Source: an uncultured Bacilli bacterium (lineage in GTDB: Bacteria > Bacillota_I > Bacilli_A > RFN20 > CAG-826). From it: DNA of 64,000 nt. Of this stretch, positions 60,701 through 64,000 are shown piece by piece. Within the stretch, counting starts at the first letter, position 1, and each line of letters starts with the position of its first letter. The notes below the pieces were generated by a model. It was not told the origin of the DNA and ran no database searches. It saw nothing but the letters and a program-made list of their open reading frames with translations. The position numbers and the translations under genes are program-made. Location: contig CAKPBC010000001.1 in assembly GCA_934140155.1 (NCBI GenBank), forward strand, positions 496,001 through 560,000. Direction: 5' to 3'.

Positions 60701-63079
60701 ATGAAAAGAAAATTACTAAAATGTTTATTGTTTAGTTTAATTGTTCCTTTGGCTATTGGATTAAGTGGTTGTGATGAAACAAAGCCAAGTAATGGAAATA
60801 ACACGGGAAATTCAACTAAACCTAGTGTACCAATTGATATTGATGATTATCAAGTTACATCTTTATCAATCGTTAATAATCCAACTAAGTTAGAATATGA
60901 TGTTGGAGAAACTTTTGATTACACTGGTTTAAGACTAAAAGCTATTTGGAATGATGGTGAAGAGGAAGAATTCGGAGGATATCGTCTTGATTCAATTGAG
61001 CCTTCAGGCCCATTAAAAGCTACAGATAAAAAGGTCACGCTTACTTATTACAATGCATCCGTGGATTTAGACATCAAAGTCAACGCTAATTCTATTACAA
61101 GTCTAGATGTTGATACTTCATGTATCAAGACTTCTGTAGTGGTTAATGATATTGTTGACTTATCTTTAATCAAAGTAACCGCTAATTACGGAGATAGTAC
61201 AAGTAGAGAAGTTACTTCATTTGAACTATATGAAAATGATACACTTATTGAAAATCCAAATCGCTATGTAGTAAGCAAAGGCGAACATAATATCGTTATA
61301 AAATATTTAGATGCTCAAACTTCGTTTAAAGTCGAAGGCTATGAAGGCATTTCGGTAGTCTTTGATCAATATAGTAAAAACGATACTGCTAAAGAAACCA
61401 CTAGTGAATTACCATTCTTCGTGGAGCCAGCCAATAAAGTAAAATCTTATAATCCATCAAATTGGAATGAAGAAGTTACAATTGATTCTTATGTTTTATC
61501 AACTGATCAAGGTATAAATGCTATTAAAGCTTTAGCAAAAGTAAGAATACATATCTATTCTGAAAAAGATTCATATGCTAGCATTTCTCTTAACGCTGGT
61601 GGATATAACATTACACGTCCAGATAAAGGTTGGACATCAGATATGTATTTGAATAAAGCAACATCAGTAACAGTTAATGGATTAAATGTTGAAGTAAAAG
61701 AAGGATTATTACCAGCTAATTATAAAAATGGTGAAATGTTATCTCGTAACTGGACTCCTTATTTTGTGGATGTTGATTTTATTGACACATGGTTAAAGAA
61801 AGGTGACAACATTATCGAAATCGATGTTAATGAGTTTTATCATATACTTGATCCTTTCCAAAACCAAAGATATGGAGAAGTTTATTTTGCAATTAAATCT
61901 TTAACTGCTAAATATATTGAAGGCCAAAAGAAAGTAACAAAAATAGAAGTTGCAAAGCAACCCGATAAAACGACTTATGCAATTGGTGAAACTTTTGATA
62001 ACAAAGGTATGGAAGTGAAAGCTTATTATGATGATTTAAGTAGTGAAATTATCACAAATTATACTTATTCTCATGATGCTTTAAAAGCTACTGATAAAGA
62101 AGTTGTTATCTCATATATGGGAGTATCAACAACAATTAGCATCACGGTATCACATGCTCATAATTGGATTGAAAGTTATCTAAGTGATAAGGATAACCAC
62201 TGGCATGAATGTAGTTTATGTGGTGAAAAGAAAGATATTAGCGAACACACTTTTACTTCACTTATAATTAAAAATAAACCAACACAACGTGATTATAATT
62301 CCGGTGACACTTTATCTTTAGATGGAATTAACGTTATGGCTAATTGTAACGTATGTAATGAAGTTGATGTTTCAAATTATATAACTACAATAACTACGAC
62401 ATTAGAATTATCTTCTCCTTCGTTAACATTAGAAACTAAAACAATAACTATTACATTCAAAGGCTTAAGCGCCACATTTGATGTAACAATTCATAAATCT
62501 TATTCAGTTGCAGGCAAAAATAGACAAGATCCAACTAATACAACGGAAAAATATTATGTTGAAAAAGCAGAAATGATGGAAAATGGAAAATGGGAATTCC
62601 AAGGAAGTTCGGATATTGCAAATGTTGAAGTTGGAGCAACAATTGCTTTCCATATTTACTCAGAAATTAATGGCAAAGTGAACTTGTCTTTATTAGCGGG
62701 TTCATTATATTGTAATGGCAATAATAAAAATGCTGAAGGATTTTATTTAGAAACTATGGATATGGATGTTGATAAATTATTAGCTATTAAAGTTAAAAAT
62801 GGATCAAATAATTTTAAAGAAGTAGCGTCTAATACAAATGCAAAAATTAATGGACATAAGTTACCAGATAATTATAAAGAATTAGGTATATCAAGTACTG
62901 TTTGGGCAATGAACCAATATTCTTGGTCAACAATTGCTAGCAATATTGACTTAACCATTGGTGATAATGTCATTGAATTTACAATTTTAAATGCCAAGAC
63001 AACTGGTAACTACACTAATGCATGGGGTGGAGTTGCGACATTAAATATTAGAACATTAACAGTTTCTTTTATGAATTAA
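60701..63079 (+). CDS. Surface lipoprotein with Big_3 Ig-like repeats and a duplicated beta-sandwich module
   Basis: A 792-residue protein with lipobox LSGC (Cys about 24). Big_3-type repeats lie at about 48-132, 133-212, 408-488 and 520-605 (each with P.K..Y..GE.FD..GL/GM and K.V.ITY). A short Cys/His module NHWHECSLCGEKKDISEH is at about 500. Two related beta-sandwich modules (about 215-405 and 606-792) share VRIHIYSE / IAFHIYSE, LPANYK / LPDNYK and GDNIIEI / GDNVIEF, an internal duplication that looks sugar-binding. It is followed by a permuted GH3 gene 10 bases away, mirroring the left end of the window. Confidence 0.8.
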   Translation: MKRKLLKCLLFSLIVPLAIGLSGCDETKPSNGNNTGNSTKPSVPIDIDDYQVTSLSIVNNPTKLEYDVGETFDYTGLRLKAIWNDGEEEEFGGYRLDSIEPSGPLKATDKKVTLTYYNASVDLDIKVNANSITSLDVDTSCIKTSVVVNDIVDLSLIKVTANYGDSTSREVTSFELYENDTLIENPNRYVVSKGEHNIVIKYLDAQTSFKVEGYEGISVVFDQYSKNDTAKETTSELPFFVEPANKVKSYNPSNWNEEVTIDSYVLSTDQGINAIKALAKVRIHIYSEKDSYASISLNAGGYNITRPDKGWTSDMYLNKATSVTVNGLNVEVKEGLLPANYKNGEMLSRNWTPYFVDVDFIDTWLKKGDNIIEIDVNEFYHILDPFQNQRYGEVYFAIKSLTAKYIEGQKKVTKIEVAKQPDKTTYAIGETFDNKGMEVKAYYDDLSSEIITNYTYSHDALKATDKEVVISYMGVSTTISITVSHAHNWIESYLSDKDNHWHECSLCGEKKDISEHTFTSLIIKNKPTQRDYNSGDTLSLDGINVMANCNVCNEVDVSNYITTITTTLELSSPSLTLETKTITITFKGLSATFDVTIHKSYSVAGKNRQDPTNTTEKYYVEKAEMMENGKWEFQGSSDIANVEVGATIAFHIYSEINGKVNLSLLAGSLYCNGNNKNAEGFYLETMDMDVDKLLAIKVKNGSNNFKEVASNTNAKINGHKLPDNYKELGISSTVWAMNQYSWSTIASNIDLTIGDNVIEFTILNAKTTGNYTNAWGGVATLNIRTLTVSFMN

Positions 63080-63089
63080 GAGGTACATT

Positions 63090-64000
63090 ATGAAAAAGAA
63101 TTTGAAAAATATAATCGGATTAAGTATTACTTCGATTTTTCTTGTTGCATTAATTGTTGGGAACTATTTTTGCTCAAGATATAATGAAGTAATTACTACA
63201 ATGCTATGTGGATCAGGAACAGATTTCTCAGGTGAAGATACAAAATTAACACTGGAAAACAATGATCAAGCTGTACAAAAAATCGCAGAAGAAGGCATGG
63301 TTTTATTAAAAAACAAATGCCTTCCATTAGATAAATCAGTAACAAAAATCAACTTATTTGGTTGGTCAAGTATTGATAGTGCTTTCTTCTTATCAGGCGG
63401 AGGTAGCTCCAGTGCAACAATTAATGAAGAAAAGAAAATTACTTTAAAAAGTGCTTTTGAAAAAGAAGGATTTGAAGTAAATACTGAATTATTAGAAGCA
63501 TATAAAACTTATAAAAGTGGAAGATGGAATAGTTCAACAACTTTAAGTGATCCAGATACTGATTTTTATAATAAATCAGGCGCAAATGGAAATACTTTAT
63601 TAGCAAATGCTAAAGATTTTTCTAATACTGCTGTTGTTACAATTTCTCGTTTTGGAAGTGAGGGAATTGATATTCCTTTTACTCAAACAAAACATCCAAG
63701 CGGAAAAGATACTGATCGTCACTATTTGGAACTATCAACGGAAGAAGAAGCATTAATAAATTTAGTTACCGATAATTTCCAAAATGTAATTATTTTAATT
63801 AATGCTGGTAATCAAATGGAACTAGGATTCCTTAACAATGAAAAAATTGATGCAGCATTATTAGTAAATTATCCCGGTCAATCAGGAACACTTGCTATCC
63901 CACGAATTTTAAAAGGACAAGTAAATCCAAGCGCTAAACTTACTGATACATATCCATATGATTTAACTATGGATCCATCTTACGTTAATGCATTAAGAAA
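63090..64000 (+). CDS. Glycoside hydrolase family 3 beta-glycosidase, domain-permuted, C-terminus beyond window
   Basis: The frame is open for 303 codons to the window edge, starting at an ATG after AAGAGG. Residues about 8-28 are one hydrophobic helix (anchor or signal). The GH3 alpha/beta-sandwich domain comes first: KIAEEGMVLLKNKCLPL, INLFGWSS, FLSGGGSSSATINEE, VVTISRFGSEGIDIPF, LSTEEEALINLV, VIILINAGNQMELGFL and NYPGQSGTLAIPRILKG, all standard GH3_C motifs. The TIM barrel with the nucleophile must lie beyond 64000. It is clearly related to, but not identical with, the enzyme at 1-726. Confidence 0.9.
   Translation, partial: MKKNLKNIIGLSITSIFLVALIVGNYFCSRYNEVITTMLCGSGTDFSGEDTKLTLENNDQAVQKIAEEGMVLLKNKCLPLDKSVTKINLFGWSSIDSAFFLSGGGSSSATINEEKKITLKSAFEKEGFEVNTELLEAYKTYKSGRWNSSTTLSDPDTDFYNKSGANGNTLLANAKDFSNTAVVTISRFGSEGIDIPFTQTKHPSGKDTDRHYLELSTEEEALINLVTDNFQNVIILINAGNQMELGFLNNEKIDAALLVNYPGQSGTLAIPRILKGQVNPSAKLTDTYPYDLTMDPSYVNALR

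Overview
The window is AT-rich DNA with short intergenic gaps. Genes carry strong AGGAGG-type ribosome sites, and many are lipoproteins built from bacterial Ig-like (BIG2/Big_3) repeats. Tryptophan is written TGG and TGA is a true stop (for example at the ends of rhaB and the FGGY kinase), so genetic code 11 applies. The gene families point to an anaerobic, probably gut-associated Bacillota or Mollicutes-related (RF39/Erysipelotrichia/Acholeplasma-like) bacterium: an MsmK ATPase with long coiled-coil insertions, Lpl-type sugar importers, YfhO, RDD and DUF1189-like membrane proteins, a flavodiiron protein and many AraC regulators. The lineage is inferred from gene content only. I saw no rRNA, tRNA, CRISPR array, prophage or recognisable transposase.

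Layout. 1-4.1 kb, minus strand: a surface module (Ig-like lipoprotein, four-helix membrane protein, domain-permuted GH3 glycosidase cut by the window edge) and its AraC regulator. 4.2-9.1 kb: a complete glucuronate route (UxuB, UxuA, UxaC, KdgA, KdgK). 9.4-12 kb: two AAA+/DUF4143 ATPases with unusual promoters. 12-14.5 kb: a beta-propeller protein and an AraC regulator. 14.6-21.1 kb: rhamnose catabolism (RhaB, RhaA, RhaD), the shared sugar-import ATPase MsmK and an RDD membrane protein. 21.1-37.2 kb: an AraC-controlled polysaccharide locus with an LplB/LplC/LplA importer, two beta-helix lipoproteins, an Ig/CBM lipoprotein, a GH127-like enzyme and a GH78 rhamnosidase. 37.2-42.8 kb: a PocR-AraC regulator and an isomerase / FGGY kinase / DUF4432 / class II aldolase set for an unidentified sugar. 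42.8-52.7 kb: a flavodiiron protein, a surface papain-like protease, an LMW phosphatase, two methyltransferases and YfhO. 52.8-56.5 kb: a dGTPase-like HD protein between two homologous structured RNAs, then a small unknown protein and a catalytically degenerate UDP-glucose-dehydrogenase homologue. 56.5-60.6 kb: a DUF1189-like membrane protein, a BusR-like regulator and a LytTR/GHKL two-component pair. 60.7-64 kb: a second Ig-like lipoprotein plus permuted GH3, mirroring the left end.

How it fits together. Surface lipoproteins and glycosidases appear to bind and trim a plant or mucus polysaccharide. LplBCA, probably driven by MsmK, imports the oligosaccharides. GH78 and the GH127-like enzyme release rhamnose and L-arabinofuranose-type residues in the cytoplasm. 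The rha, uxu and unknown isomerase/kinase/aldolase routes feed DHAP, lactaldehyde, pyruvate and glyceraldehyde-3-phosphate into glycolysis. Rhamnose, glucuronate and arabinofuranose chemistry together would suit rhamnose-capped arabinogalactan, but this is inference.

The most unusual element is at 52.8-54.7 kb. Two RNAs of about 110 nt share a 31-nt core (28 of 31 bases identical) and three hairpins at matching positions. They face each other across a dGTPase-like gene, and one sits as a terminated leader directly in front of it.
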